Shown piece by piece: positions 42,398-55,283 of a stretch of 64,000 nucleotides of DNA. Position 1 is the first letter of the stretch; each line of letters begins with the position of its first letter. This stretch comes from Lamellibrachia columna. Its lineage: Eukaryota > Annelida > Polychaeta > Sabellida > Siboglinidae. Location: positions 19,114,047 to 19,178,046 of the forward strand of contig OY759263.1 of NCBI GenBank assembly GCA_963662155.1, given 5' to 3'. The notes beneath the pieces were generated by a model, which was given only the letters and a program-made list of their open reading frames with translations, was not told the origin of the DNA and made no database searches. The translations under genes and the position numbers were made by a program.

Positions 42398-44617
42398 CTA
42401 GGTACACCGTAGAGCAATCTCGCGCGTCACATCACCCTTCCGGCGACAGATCATCTAATTCATCCGCCATCATAGAGAGTCTCTAGCAGAACTACCAAGT
42501 TGTGTCGAGAAACATGAGTGAGATTATGGGCGGATCTAAACTCTGAAAAGGGGTGTCCAGTTTATCAACATGACACCAGGTTGCAGCACTTGTAGTCATT
42601 CAATTTTCCACCGGGGACAGCACTTTACACATTGACATTGGAAAGCTTTCATGCATTGACAAATATTTCATTATGCATGCTGTTGCGGTTGTGTTAATAC
42701 GGGACGAATTTTTTTCCACTTGTTCTGAGACAGCTAAGCCAAAAGCATGTTGATATCTCGTAAGTCCCAATGTGGAATACGAATCGGTCGTCTGGGTCCC
42801 CATACAAAATTACATATATTAAAACATGATTAGAAGAAATCATAAGAACGCAACAACATTGATTGAAAACAACTATGAACACTCACTGTGAACCGTAATA
42901 AATCTTACACCAGACCTCAACTGGTCATCACTTGAACGAACGCTGAAATGAAAAATGACATGGTGGACGTCTGTCATTTTAACCCACCCGCACACGTCTG
43001 GCTTAAATGTTCCAAAGAAGCAGACGTTCATCACGTTCAATGTTTGCTGCTACAGCGGACTTCGCTTAATAGAATCACAGATACCAGAATCAGCCTCTTT
43101 GTAGAATCAAATTTTTTGGCTCGGACAAAATCATTCCCTATTCCTGCTGTATTAAAGTGCGCCGCTTAAAAAAATCAAATTGTTCTGGCCTGAAGAGATT
43201 CGCTAAATGGAGTCTACGTACTGCACTAGCGTGCGCCTGATTGTTTACCCACGTATTTTTTAGGCTTTCTCAAGTATTTTATTGACTCGAATGTCAATGG
43301 GTGATCTGTTGACAGTTTGACAGTCAGTATGCCAAGTTGCCAACGTGGCGCGGAACTAGCGCCCGTTACCCGCGTCAACAATACCCATACCACGATCACT
43401 CTTTGGCATGGTGACACAATCTAACATCAGCGCGTGCAGGGAAAATAGATATCAACACGTGCATGAAAATATGGATGTTTGCATTAATTATTGATTGAAA
43501 CGGGCAATATGCGTGAGATTTGCAGATAGCTACGTGAGAACGTGAGACAGAAGCCAAATGCGTGAGTCTCACGTCAAATGCGTGAAACTTGGTAGCTCTG
43601 CCCAAGTGAAGTGTGGACAGCGTGTTATGTGCGAAATGTTTCGAGAGCACTTGTGCATCAACGAATTGAGTGGAGTTTGTGTTTGTTCTGTCTGTGTTTT
43701 CAAGTGACCGTCATCGTCGTCCAAGTGGTACGTGTAGCAATGTTGTAGCAATGTTGTAGCAATGTTGTAGCAATATTGTAGCAATGTTGTGGCAATTGGG
43801 CCAAACGCGCACACAATACAGCGAATGTCGCCGGAGGGTCGAGATTTAAGATTATCGTATTTGGGAATGGTTTTCTGAAATACGGGGTCTGTCATTTTAA
43901 CTCATGGGTACGTTATTTGATGATTAATGTACTGTGAAAGTTTATAAAGAAAACCGTTAGACAACTTTCCAAGGTGTGATCTCGGTGAACTATTGGTGTA
44001 ATGTATTGTGGCGTTTGTTGAGGTTTGGTTAATCGTAATAATAAGCGTGATTTAAACTTGAAATCTCAAAATCAAACAAAATTTTAGGTTGTAATTTAAG
44101 TTGTACCTTCGCTTCGCAGAATACTAGCTCTATTCAAAATTGCATCACATTTGTTGTTTGTTGATGACGCATCCATGATTTAGCCAATGGGGGTCGGTAT
44201 CTTTGATGAGGAGATAGATCTCTGTTTAACATCCGGGTCCAAATCAAGTGCCAGTGATTTTGAGGCGGTACAACCTTTCAATGATATTTTGCACCTTGAA
44301 AAGGGTCTTCTGCTGCGCTAGTAGCTTGGTGTGGTCTGTTCCTGTAGAGTATACCCTGGCGGCCCCCACTGGAACAATACAACAGACGACAACTTGCAAC
44401 AATTGAAAAAACGTAGTTTTACTTCTTGTTTCGTGAAATACTAATTATTTGCCCGTATGACTCCTGCTGCAAATGCGGCTACGTTAGGAAGTGCCTTAGA
44501 ATTCACACATCACTGTTGACCACCGTAGTGCTGCGGTGAAAATAGTTTAACAAAATGTTATGCTTCTATTGTGATTTGAACAATTCCCGTTAATTTGGCT
44601 ATGGTGACCAAATTCTT
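42398..44617. other. no gene seen; repeat pieces
   Basis: A GGCTCGGAC...CTGTATTAAAG segment at about 43110-43170 is shared with about 30783-30830. Five 11-bp GTAGCAATGTT units lie at 43733-43795. The rest shows no open frame with credible splice sites. Confidence 0.5.
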
Positions 44618-44878
44618 TTAGGTGCTTTTGTTATTATAGACGTCCTTCCAAGTCATCTCCCCAAAGTGATAACACTTGTAGATGCAGCGTACGCGCGTGT
44701 TTCTGCACCGTTCGACTCTCTTCGTCCTAGCGTTATTTCCAAAGTGGTGAAGACATCCCCTGCGACAGCGGTGGTAGGACGCCCAGCACATTCGTCGGCA
44801 GAAGGTTAACGGATCCAAGAGAGGTTTCCTTGCTGTCTCGCAACACGTCAACAGCAGCAGCACGAAGGCAAACATCGC
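44618..44878 (-). CDS. small secreted seven-cysteine protein A, exon 2
   Basis: A minus-strand exon follows the acceptor CTCGCTGGGCAG and runs to a stop at 44618-44620. With exon 1 (45052-45075) it predicts 94 residues. A signal peptide (core FAFVLLLLTCC) is followed by a mature basic peptide. The cysteine spacing C-x3-C-x6-C-x3-C-x15-C-x6-C-x3-C includes the block CWASYHRCRRGC and the block RVRCIYKC. Protein B at 55284-55574 has the same pattern with one residue less in the central gap. The x6/x3 spacing occurs twice, suggesting an internal duplication of a helix-hairpin-like unit. The function is unknown. Secretion and high basicity would suit a peptide hormone, antimicrobial or venom-like role, but none is shown. 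Confidence 0.75.
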   Translation of the reverse strand, partial: AMFAFVLLLLTCCETARKPLLDPLTFCRRMCWASYHRCRRGCLHHFGNNARTKRVERCRNTRVRCIYKCYHFGEMTWKDVYNNKST

Positions 44879-45051
44879 CTGCCCAGCGAGACACAAAGCA
44901 TTACATTCATTAGAAGGATTGCATTTTCAAAAGGGGACGAACTCTGTAGGTTTAGTCATATTTTATAATATGCACCATGAGTTTAGGTTAACATCGATCG
45001 TACCTGGTACCTTTGACATTAAATTATTACAGAATTAGCACGTCAACTTAC

Positions 45052-45075
45052 CACCAGTTGCTTCGGTCGCACCAT
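45052..45075 (-). CDS. small secreted protein A, exon 1 (start)
   Basis: It encodes MVRPKQLV, ending at a perfect GTAAGT donor. The 173-nt intron rejoins exon 2 in phase 0. The two basic residues followed by the hydrophobic run in exon 2 make a textbook signal peptide. If exon 1 is not used, the ATG at 44873-44875 could start translation two codons into exon 2. Confidence 0.65.
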
Positions 45076-45264
45076 GTGTCTCGGGTGTGTCTTTCGCCAG
45101 CAGACTTTGCGAATCTCCGCAGTCGTGTCTGTCGTTGCTACCACGATCCAAACCAGAAAAAAACAGAGGTTTTCTTTTGAGAAACGTTCTCACAATGTCT
45201 CCGAGCTTCGCCAAGTTGATGATATTGATAATCAGGATAAGCTATGTGAAGCTAACACGCCATC

Positions 45265-45625
45265 CTCAACTGATTTAGCCTATCACGAATCCGGTTTAAT
45301 GGTGTCCAAACATGTAGTGTGTGAATAGTTTATGTAACATCGAAATAATTGACTTTATTGGTTAGATCTGGTAAGGCTGAAAATATTTATAATGGCAAAC
45401 ACTGTGCGGGTCAACGCCGATCATGGGCGAGACTTCCATCCACTCGCCGATCACAGGACAAAGTTACGAAATTTCACCAAGGGTGAAATTCGTGAGTTTT
45501 CAGCGTTTCCATTCTCACTTTACTTAACGTTAGATCAAACATTAAGTAATTTAATAGTTTGTTTGATGAAAAGAAAAGAAAAAAAAATACTTAAAGGAGA
45601 TGCACAAACGAGCTAGCATGTTGCA
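45265..45625 (+). repeat. dispersed repeat family C copy
   Basis: Close match to 39360-39735 and inverse match to 47095-47525. It lies just upstream (5' side) of small secreted gene A. Confidence 0.8.
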
Positions 45626-46570
45626 ATGGATAGTAGGTAAGTTAGATTTTTCGCAAACTGAAGTTGAAATGAGACTAGCGAAATATCGAATTGAGAAGGG
45701 ACCTTAAATGCACGCATTTTGTATACATTTATTCGCAAAACCAACAGGTAATTTTTTCCGAAATGCGTTCGCTATGTCGCTATCGCGGCGACACGGAGAA
45801 ACACTGTATGGTGAAATTAACGTAATGTTGTAAAATGTAATCTTCACGCTTCTGCTGGTATTTGTCGGATCGTGCGCATCTTATTCTAAAACCCCGTTCA
45901 CGCAGAAAGTTGGTCCGAGCTAAATCCACACGGCTACTGCACACACGCAAATTTGACGGTTAATTAAACATTACTAGCGGGGTAACTTGGTAGTTCGTGT
46001 TTACCAAATGCCAGGATACACAAAATTATCACAGAAATGTCCAGATATGCCTTGGTACTTGGTGTTGCCAGTCAATATCTCTCGAGATTGTGACGTAACA
46101 CTGGCAGAAATAGTAACGTCTATGGACGCCTGGCCCTTGTGTAGACCCCTATGACGTAACTTTGGACAATCGAAGAAAAGACACGTGACGTTGTCAACAA
46201 TTGTAAATACGTGCTTGTTCGCTTCGAGTTGCGGACAACTATGCACGTGTAATAACTACAAAGGGTAATTCGATTGCTCGCAGAAAGGGTAATAGCCGGG
46301 TGAATTTCGATTGCGACGACTCGACCGTGGGGTCGCAGTTGAACCCCTGAAAGTTTGGTGCCCGAGATGCAAAGCGTCTAGGAAGAGTAGCGTAACATAC
46401 AAACACACATACCCACGCACATACACACACACACATACACACTCACACACTCACACCCACCCCTCCAACTCACGCACGCACACACTCACTCACACCCACC
46501 CACCCACCCACCCACCCACCCCACCTCCACCCACCCACCCCACCCACCCACACGCACTCGCACTCACTCA

Positions 46571-46610
<40 letters not shown>

Positions 46611-46615
46611 CACAA

Positions 46616-46648
<33 letters not shown>

Positions 46649-46686
46649 CGTTTCGTCGCTTTCAATGCTCTGGCACAAGAGTGTGA
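45626..46686. other. no gene seen; low-complexity tracts
   Basis: 46405-46650 is a patchwork of (CA)n, (CACT)n, (CCCA)n and (CGCA)n blocks. The rest is unremarkable. Confidence 0.55.
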
Positions 46687-46687
46687 G

Positions 46688-46923
46688 ATGGATCCAAGCG
46701 AGATTAAAACATGTTTTGCCCACTTCCCAATGGTCCACATGTTTCAAAGCTCTTCTCCCTTATTCAAAACTCATTTATGTGCCGTCGAAACTGTGGAGGA
46801 TTTCGTTCAAGACGAGCTACTGGAAATACGTTGGGTCGGAGAAGCCAAAATGCTGCACGAATCCGCAGTGAATCTGATTGAGTTCTGGCCGAAGACGAGG
46901 GGTAAATATCCGCAAATTTGCTA
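46688..46923 (+). pseudogene. hAT transposase C-terminal fragment (ZBED5-like)
   Basis: It encodes DELLEIRWVGEAKMLHESA followed by LIEFWPKTRGKYPQI. This matches the 'EL.ELQ.D..L...F....L..FW..V...YP' region near the dimerisation domain of domesticated and mobile hAT transposases. It stops immediately before the expected LCE.GFS block. It is preceded by CA-rich DNA and has no upstream catalytic region. A relic, not a gene. Confidence 0.6.
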
Positions 46924-47094
46924 AGTACTTACGAAAATCCTAGTGATATTCCTGACGACATATGTATGTGAACAGGCATTCTTATAGATCCGTCCTCAAT
47001 TCGATTTTTCGCTCGGCTCATTTCAAATTCAATTTGCGAAAATTCAAACCTACCTAGAATCCACTGTAACGTGCTTGCTCGTTTGTGCAACGTT

Positions 47095-47525
47095 TATATG
47101 TAGTGAAATAATCAGGCAAATTGCTAACTTATTTAATGTTTGGTCAGACATTAATTGAAGTGAAAATGGAAAAGATGAAAACTCACGAATTTCACCCTTG
47201 ATGAAATTTCGTAACTTTGTCATATGATCGGCGAGAGGACGGAAGTCATGTCCATGACTGAAGTCATGTCTATGACTGAAGTCATGTCTATGACTGAAGT
47301 CATGTCCATGACTGAAGTCATGTCCGCCATTGGCCCGAAAATTTTTTACATTTTGGATATCCAGTATTTTGAGCCTTACCAAATTTTTCGACTAAAGTCA
47401 ATTATTTCGATGATTTGAACAAGAGGCTTTTTTATTAAATCGACTGCGGATGTTACATAAACTATTCACATACTACATATTTGGACATGAACGAACCGAT
47501 TTTGCGATGGGCTAACTCAGTTACG
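47095..47525 (-). repeat. dispersed repeat family C copy with an 18-bp internal tandem array
   Basis: Inverse of 39360-39735 and 45265-45625. At about 47240-47320 a GAAGTCATGTCTATGACT unit is repeated five to six times. This expands the GACTTCCATCC...CGCCGATCA region present once in the other copies. Confidence 0.85.
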
Positions 47526-47789
47526 ATTAAATTGGTGGTTATTAAAACCAAAGTCAAAGACAGACTGATCGCTGCTTAGTTGTATGTGCAAAAATGAAAT
47601 AACAATGGCCAATATTCAAGACCTGTTTAATCATGTATTAGTGATTTGTGCGCAAAAAAACCAGCCCCGATTCCTTCGTTTGGTTACCCCTGTAGATGTT
47701 TACCCCTGTAGATGTCGCAGGGGTTTGTAAAGACCAAAGACCCGGACGCAGATATCGTTGGGCAAATCCTGCTGATAAATCATGATTTA

Positions 47790-49485
47790 GTTCTTAGATA
47801 TTGTCGAACCGTTGTTCCGGCTTGGGAACTGTGTAGATCTTAGACATTATAGAGCCCACCCTTGTCCAGGCGTGGGAACTGTGTAGGTCTTAGAGATTAT
47901 AGAGCCCACCTCTGTCCTGGCCTGGGAACTGTGTAGGTCTTAGATATTATATAGCCCACCCTTGTCCAGGCGTGGGAACTGTGCAGGTCTTAGAGATTAT
48001 AGAGCCAACCTCTGTCCTGGCCTGGGAACTGTGTAGGTCTTAGATATTATATAGCCCACTGTTGTCCCGGCTTGGGAACAGTTTAGGTCTTAGACATAAT
48101 ATAGCCCACCTCTGTCCCGGCTTGGGAACTGTGTAGGTCTTAGACACTACAGAGCCCACTTTTGTCCCAGCTTGGGGACTGTGTAGGTCTTAGATATTAA
48201 ATATCCACCGTTGTCCCGGCCAGGGAGCTATGTAGATCTTGGACATTATTGAACCCACCTTTGTACCGTCTTTGGAACCGTGTAGGTATTAGACATAATA
48301 TGGCCTACCTTTGTCCCGGCTTGGGAACTGTGCAGGTCTTAGACATCATAGAGCCCACCTTTGTCCCGGCTTGGGAACTGTACAGATCTTAGACATCACA
48401 GAGCCCATCTTTGTCCCGGCTTGGGAACTGTACAGATCTTAGACACCATAGAGCCCACCTTTGTCCCGGCTTGGGAACTGTACAGATCTTAGATATCACA
48501 GAGCCCACCTTTGTCCCGGCTTGGGAACTGTACAGGTCTTAGACATCATAGAGCCCACCTTTGTCCCGGCTTGGGAACTGTACAGATCTTAGACATCATA
48601 GAGCCCACCTTTGTCCCGGCTTGGGAACTGTACAGGTCTTAGACATCATAGAGCCCACTTTTGTCCCGGCTTGGGAACTGTACAGGTCTTAGACATCATA
48701 GAGCCCACCTTTGTCCCGGCTTGGGAACTGTACAGATCTTAGACATCATAGAGCCCACCTTTGTTCCGGCTTGGGAACTGTACAGATCTTAGACATCCTA
48801 GAGCCCACATTTGTTCCGGCTTGGGAACTCTACAGGTCTTAGACATCACAGAGCCCACCTTTGTCCCGGCTTGGGAACTGTACAGGTCTTAGACACCATA
48901 GAGCCCACCTTTGTCCCGGCTTGGGAACTGTACAGATCTTAGACATCATAGAGCCCACTTTTGTCCCGGCTTGGGAACTGTACAGATCTTAGACATCCTA
49001 GAGCCCACCTTTGTCCCGACTTGGAACCTGTACAGGTCTTAGACATCATAGAGCCCACCTTTGTTCCGGCTTGGGAACTGTACAGGTCTTAGACATCATA
49101 GAGCTCACCTTTGTTCCGGCTTGGGAACTGTACAGATCTTAGACATCACAGAGCCCACCTTTGTCCCGGCTTGGGAACTGTACAGATCTTAGACATCATA
49201 GAGCCCACCTTTTTCCCGGCTTGGGAACTGTACAGGTCTTAGACATCATAGAGCCCACCTTTGTTCCGGCTTGGGAACTGTACAGATCTTAGACATCACA
49301 GAGCCCACCTTTGTCCCGGCTTGGGAACTGTACAGGTCTTAGACATCATAGAGCCCACCTTTGTCCCGTCTTGGGAAATATGTAGGTCTTAGACATTATT
49401 GAGTCCACATTTGTCCCGTCTTGGGAAATGTGTAGATCTTAGATATTATTGAACTCACCTTTGTCCCGTCTTTGGAACTGTGCAG
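47790..49485. repeat. 50-bp satellite array, about 34 copies
   Basis: Units carry GAGCCCACCTTTGTCCCGG, CTTGGGAACTGTACAG and TCTTAGACATCATA in a fixed 50-bp period. The edges are more diverged (GTGTAG, ATTATA) than the centre, where units differ by one or two bases. This is the pattern of ongoing homogenisation. No frame is conserved. Confidence 0.97.
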
Positions 49486-50259
49486 CGAGATGTGTGCGAT
49501 AGAGGACGCTCGCAATGCAATTCAATGAGTGTTATCACCACAATGCTATATGTTCGAATTGCGTCGAGCAGTTGTCGTCGTTAAGTATGTGGGGTTGGAG
49601 AGGATGAATTGCAGTGTACGAAAGGTCGAACATTACCATAAAAATTCTAATTTCACAAGTTGGCCTACTCGGTGTCAACTTCAATTAATATGCAACAATC
49701 GACTAAATTATCAACGGATTGTTTCTTCCAAATGCTGCAGTGGTGAAGTATTGTTTCTAACTACGGATTGTCTCTTCCAACTGGAACAGGGCGAATGCGA
49801 ATGTGTTTATTTAACCCTTAATATGCATATCTTACAACACATGAACGTAATGATTCAATACATGAAAAACATATTATCTAAACATATATAAACATTTATA
49901 ATTTTATGTTGAACACAAATACACAGTTCACATATGCATGATAATACAGATTTTAATAAAATTTAACAAACACACATATGTAATATGAACAACTACAACA
50001 AATACAGTATGATATGTAGTGTCTTCACAATGAACACATAATTAATCTTATTGTATATATTATACAGTCCCGAATGTAATCTTATTGTATTATACAGTCC
50101 CGAATGTAATTTAAGCAAACAGGGCCAAGGAAACTTTTGTGAAGATATGTTAGAGTCGCTATAACAGGCGCCACCTTATATACATCTCATCTATCAAAAC
50201 GTTATTAGTTTTTAGCAAAATACAAAGTACGTGCGTGCGTGCGTGCGTGCGTACGTGTG

Positions 50260-50295
<36 letters not shown>

Positions 50296-50765
50296 TTTGT
50301 GTCTTATCTGGAAATTGTTGTATATCAAATGTGTAGCTCACTCACAATTCAGCTTTATTTTGACTGGGACTGTTCAAAGAATTGACTGCATCTGACTGGG
50401 ATGTTGACATTAGATAGTTGGTTGTGTCTAAACTTGCTCAATTAAGCTACAGGGAAGACCGGGGCAAGCCGTTACAAACTTAAGTTAAAGTAACTTTTTT
50501 TAAAGTATGTTAGATGCATTATTTCTGTCAAAGTATTTATTAAAATTATATTCGTATTAATAAAATGTACCATGCCAATGATATTCCATATCATAGTTAC
50601 GCCGATATGTGAAGTATGTATGATGGCTCAAATTTGTCATTTCATTCACCACTGGTTCGTACCCTGAAATTAGATATTAATTATTGTGCATCTTCCTCTA
50701 AAAGGTATATATCTAGACCTAAATGACAAGAAGCGTCAGACCGTGACCTAAGTCAGTACAGCACG
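49486..50765. other. no gene seen; (GTGC)n tract and repeat scraps
   Basis: A CGTG/TGCG tetranucleotide tract lies at 50230-50295. A segment near 50450-50600 with GACCGGGGCAAGCCGTTACAAA and TTATTTCTGTCAAAGTA relates to the MITE debris at 6-8 kb. Confidence 0.5.
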
Positions 50766-52960
50766 GTTTTAGGAATGATTGATACATTATCTACACCATG
50801 GCATTCTTTACAGTGCCGTGATAAAAACATTTCCTAGCAGGCTAGCTCATTGTCATGATGTTAAGATTTTTCATGATTCAATAATAGATTTTTGCATGAA
50901 AGCTTCTCAGGACTCCATTCTACATACATCAAAACAGTGCTATTCTAAGGTAATATTGGCAGGTTGGAATAAGCCCGTTAAACCATACAGAGAAGCGTAA
51001 TTTGTTTGGCAAAATGTATGGAAAGCTTGTGGTTCTTCTCACAACGCTGTTATTGCTGATGTCATGTGTAGATCACGCTCTCAATACCACAGAGTTGTTC
51101 GTTTCGTTAAACGTAATCAAAATAATGTTAAAAAAGAAAGTATGGCTACAGCTTTACTTGGAAATATAAATAGGGATTTCTGGAAAGAAGTTGGTAAAGG
51201 TACAAAGAACAATGCTATGCTACCCAACGTGGTTGATGAAGTAACAGGTGGCGAAAATATTTATAAACTCTTTGCTACTAAGTATAATGGCTTATATAAT
51301 CAAGTAGCGTATAATGAAGAGGACATGGCGTCATTGTTTCAAAATATACATAGTTCAAGTGTATAGTAGATGCACAATGTAATGACTGTGAAAATATTGT
51401 TACTATTGATGATGTTTTGAATGGTATTAACCATATCAAAAGTAACAAATGCGATGGATACCGGTTGGTATATACCGATCACTTTATTCGTGCTCCTCAC
51501 AAACTACATGCTTTTCTATCTTTGCTATTCACAATAATGGTGTGTGACGGGTATACCCCGGATAGTTTTAATATAGCCACAGTTCAACCTCTGGTAAAAA
51601 ATACAAGAGGAAATCAGCAAATGACCCTGATAACTATCGAGCCATTGCTCTTAGCCCCCTGGCGAAAATATTTGATTGGGTTATAAAGATAAAAGGTGCG
51701 GATGTTTTTAAAACAAGTCATTTACAGTTTGGTTTTAAACCTCAGAGCTCCACAGCTAAATGCCCATTTGCATTAATGGAGACTGTGAACTATTTCCAGC
51801 AGAATAAATCTGATGTTTATGTGTTATTACTAGATGCTACTAAATCATTTGATAAAGTAAATTATGTTAACCTTTTTAATTTACTGATGGAGCGATGAAT
51901 GAATCCCCTTCTTATCAGATGTTTACTTTATATGTACACTAATCAACATTTAAATGTACCATGGAACAATTCGATGTCATTGTATTTCTCCACTACTAAG
52001 GGGTACTGTCTGTCTCCCATTTAGTCTCTATCTATATTTATGAAATGTTAACAAGACTATGCGTGTCTGGATTCGGTTGTATGATTGGTCATAAATACTG
52101 TGGTGCAGTTGGCAATGCTGATGATATATCTCTAATAGCTCCATCAATATATTAATTAAATGTGTGATATATGTCTAGAATTTGCATATGAATATGACTT
52201 ACAATTTAACCCGTCAAAATGTCAACTTATCAAATATGGAAGTAGTACTGACTGCCCATTTTACTTTGATGGCATACAAGTAAAACAGAGTAAAAAAAGG
52301 GTTGCATGTAGGCCACATTATTGATCCTGGCACTCACCAGGCTATGGTTAAAGATATGTGTCATGATTTTATATGGCGTATGAATGCATTATCTGCTAAT
52401 TTTGGGTTTTGTAATATAAGCTCAAAACGTCAATTATTTATGTCGTACTGTGCATCTTTCTATGGTGTATGTCTGTGGAACTTACAAGACAAATGTGTTG
52501 AGGAGTTTTATACTACGTGGTGCAAAGGTATCAGAAAACTGTTCAATCTACCTGGTTGCACTCACTGTAATATGGTTCCACTTTTAGCTGATTGTTTACC
52601 AACTCAAAGTCAGATTATGAGTCGAATAGTGCGATTTATGCAGAGCTGTTTAAAAGGTAATAACACCACTTTGAAAATGCTCTCTCATCTAGCCCTTCAA
52701 GGTAGTGGCTCATATATGTCTAAAAGCTTCAATTACATATTGTCCAAACTCAAACTTGATACCATGACTTTCTGTAGAATGAAATCAAACAACTTTTATG
52801 AAATGGTTCAAGACCACTACCAGGAGGGACTAGATGAGCAACTAATACGCAAAGTGTCATTTACAAAAGATGTGTTGGAGAGTACAGATAATGCGTGCAG
52901 GGCTTTATTCATAAACGAGTTACGCTCAATGCTTGCTGTTTTATGTACACAGTAGCTTAT
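50766..52960 (+). mobile_element. decayed LINE
   Basis: Broken frames read in order: a linker region (SRSQYHRVVRFVKRNQNN, RDFWKEVGKGTKNN), reverse transcriptase pieces (SNKCDGY; FGFKPQSSTAKCPFALMETV-like; LLLDATKSFDKVN), a catalytic NADDISLIAPS near 52113-52145, and then a long C-terminal region open from 52302 to 52955. It belongs to a different lineage from the other LINEs in the window, judging by motif wording. At least four frame breaks. Confidence 0.85.
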
Positions 52961-53057
52961 ATACACTGCTTTAATCGAATTGTACAGTTTTTAGTACGAA
53001 TAAAATATATTATTATTGGCTGTACACGCAGCAAAATTATTACAATACAATCTTACA

Positions 53058-53300
53058 ATGCCGTACTGTGCAGCACTCAGGTGTACGCATCATTCAGCGA
53101 AGCATAGAGATTGTCTTTTTTAATTTCCTCTGGAAAAACAGACAGTAATGAAGCAGTAGAATCACAATTGCGGGCGGGCGGGCGGGCTGGTTGGAAGCAC
53201 AAGCGATATGCTAGATGTTGTCCTGCTCATTTTGAAGAGTCGTGTTTTGAAGTTGATATATTTAATCAAATAATGTATCAAGATCCTTCAAAACGTCGGT
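53058..53300 (+). pseudogene. broken THAP-domain sequence
   Basis: It begins ATG with MPYCAALRCTHHSAKHRDC (first zinc ligands C-x4-C), hits a stop in a T-run at 53121, and continues in other frames. The later WKHKRYARCCPAHFEESCFE carries the conserved Trp and the C-P-A-H-F part of the C2CH zinc site. A (GGGC)n expansion at 53172-53187 interrupts the middle. THAP domains occur in P-element transposases and in cellular DNA-binding proteins. The continuation at 53303-53560 (basic, then NEWSISLNKFILD) would suit either. Confidence 0.55.
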
Positions 53301-53562
53301 GACGGAGAATGTTAAAGCGCCTGAAGCGGTACCGACAATCTTCCAGCATGTACCTCAGTCGAAGGCTTCGACACAACACAAACACTCGACCAAGAGAATC
53401 GTCAAATCAAATGAATGAATGGAGTATCTCGCTAAATAAGTTTATTTTAGATAACAGTATGTCCAAACTTATTGGCAAGTATACGACTAAAATCGTCTAC
53501 GTCTACGGTCAGGCGTTTAAAGTTGTGGGAAATCTAGTCAGCACTCTTGACGTAGGATTGTG

Positions 53563-54680
53563 AACAAATATGGCGCTGCCCATACAAAAATGTTTCGGTG
53601 TTCAACGAAGTATATTTAGTTAACCACTTGCATGATATTCTTGATTATAGTTACGAATGGTTAGTTTTCAAGTACTCTTATAGGTGCAAAGGCCCCCAAA
53701 ATGCCTTTGGTTCTTGTGTAAGAACTTTATAGCAGAGACACTTGGATGAAACATTTTATTAAACATACATGTTGTTTGATTATATGTATGAAGCAAATAA
53801 ACATATATGCGACATTTTACATAACGATATTCAATTGGGAATTTTGGCTAGCGGCGCCCGCGAAACTATTTGGAGGAAGAGAGTCGGAACACGGGTTTAG
53901 CGAGTTACTTTTCTACACTGGATCAGACGAGCAACAACACCTACTCGACGTTCGTTCAACATTTAGTAAGAAAATTCTATTCCCACCCTCCTTCCCCGGT
54001 ATTCTTGTTTTAATATGTCATGTATGCATTTATTGTTGACATTTATTGTTGATATGGTATATGATACATGGGGGTTTACTAACACCCACTTGACGGACTG
54101 AATTGTAAATACTCTAGTGGGTATTATGCTAGTGCAGTCTTTTCCCTTGTATTTCGTATACTGGGGGTTATTACCCCCTGCTTTGTGTCTAGTGAATAGT
54201 AAATAATCTAGCTGGTACTATGCTTGTGCAATCTGCACTTATGTATATTTTCTTTTTCCTTGTAATTCATATGCTGGAACCTTATATAACAACAACAAGG
54301 GTTTTTGGTCAGAATTGTGGTGCAAACCTGTCTTTTTGACTGTTTGTTAAACAGTAATTGTACATTTACCGTACCAGCTTGTGTTTGTACATTTCCTGTT
54401 ATGTTCCTGATGTACTTCTTTTCAGCTGTGCGCACTATGCTGCAGGCATTGTCTATTCAAGGTAGTGTGCACAGTGGCAATTCTTGTCCTGCGATTTGAA
54501 TGTTAACAAACTGGGCGAATTGCCCATTTCCAACCTACACAGTAGTTGAGGTTTTCACACAAACGGAGAAAGGGTTGCACGGTCTAGTGATTTTAACCAA
54601 ATACACAGAAAATTCACGAGAAATTCAGCTGCATAAGCACGCGAAACATATGTGATTTTGTCCACCAGGGAGAGCCCTGC
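53563..54680. other. no gene seen; possible LTR-element leader
   Basis: TTTTGGCTAGCGGCGCCCGC at about 53844-53863 resembles a tRNA primer-binding region just after an LTR, but no paired LTR could be confirmed. An imperfect duplication of about 110 bp (ACTGGGGGTTATTACCCCC-like) lies at 54060-54235. Confidence 0.4.
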
Positions 54681-54689
54681 GCTTTGCCA

Positions 54690-54870
54690 ACAATGACACG
54701 TTGACTTTTCTGCGGACACGTATCAAGGCTGGGGACAGCTCGTGGCCGCCGCGGCGACTTTGTGGAACAATCTACCCAGTGACATTAAATCACCGGACAC
54801 TCTTTCTACATTCATGTCACGCCGAAAGACCCTTATTTATTTATCATGTGTCACTGCTGACCAGCTAGAA
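54690..54870 (+). mobile_element. LINE 3'-end remnant
   Basis: It encodes AAAATLWNNLPSDIKSPDTL followed by STFMSRRKTLI, a common C-terminal signature of CR1/L2-like elements. Nothing upstream is preserved. Confidence 0.7.
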
Positions 54871-55283
54871 TCGCCAATGGAAGGCATGGGAATTGTATAC
54901 TCAAGAAAATAAAGTTTATGTGGGTGCTTAATTGAATTTACGTTAATTGGGAATGCTTTCTATTAAATTAAATTAAATTAACCACTTCAGGTAAAGTCAA
55001 CGTTGCTCTCCTCTTTGTCACTGACGTCGGGGGGGGGGGGGGGGTGAGGTTGGTATTGATACGGGTCGTCGATTTTTGTTTTCTTATCCTTCCACCACTG
55101 TTCCCATTTCACTGCCGTCTCCACCACCCGTCTCCACCACCCGTCTCCACGCCCCATCCCTAATTAAATTAAATTAAATTTTCATTTTTGAGAAGGTTAA
55201 TTAATTAAATTACATTAATTGAGTTAATTCAATTATCAATTAACAGTTACAATTACCGATGCCTGTATGACACTTGGTCTGTC
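54871..55283. other. no gene seen; AT-rich repeats and a G16 run
   Basis: (TTAAA)n-like blocks at 54964-54980 and 55160-55180 bracket a segment with a G-run at about 55029-55044. The pair may be the ends of one small element. Confidence 0.5.

Noticed and set aside
42423..42475. Short minus-strand ORF beginning MMADELDDLSPE as exon 1 for the 42131-42397 exon
   Set aside because: The implied intron would be only about 40-50 nt, and the phases do not fit convincingly.
44618..44896. Starting protein A at a non-ATG codon upstream (44896)
   Set aside because: That stretch is the intron's polypyrimidine/acceptor region; the spliced exon 1 gives a proper ATG and signal peptide.
53844..54250. LTR retrotransposon leader with primer-binding site
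   Set aside because: The GGCGCCCGC string is suggestive, but no LTR pair, polypurine tract or gag frame could be found.
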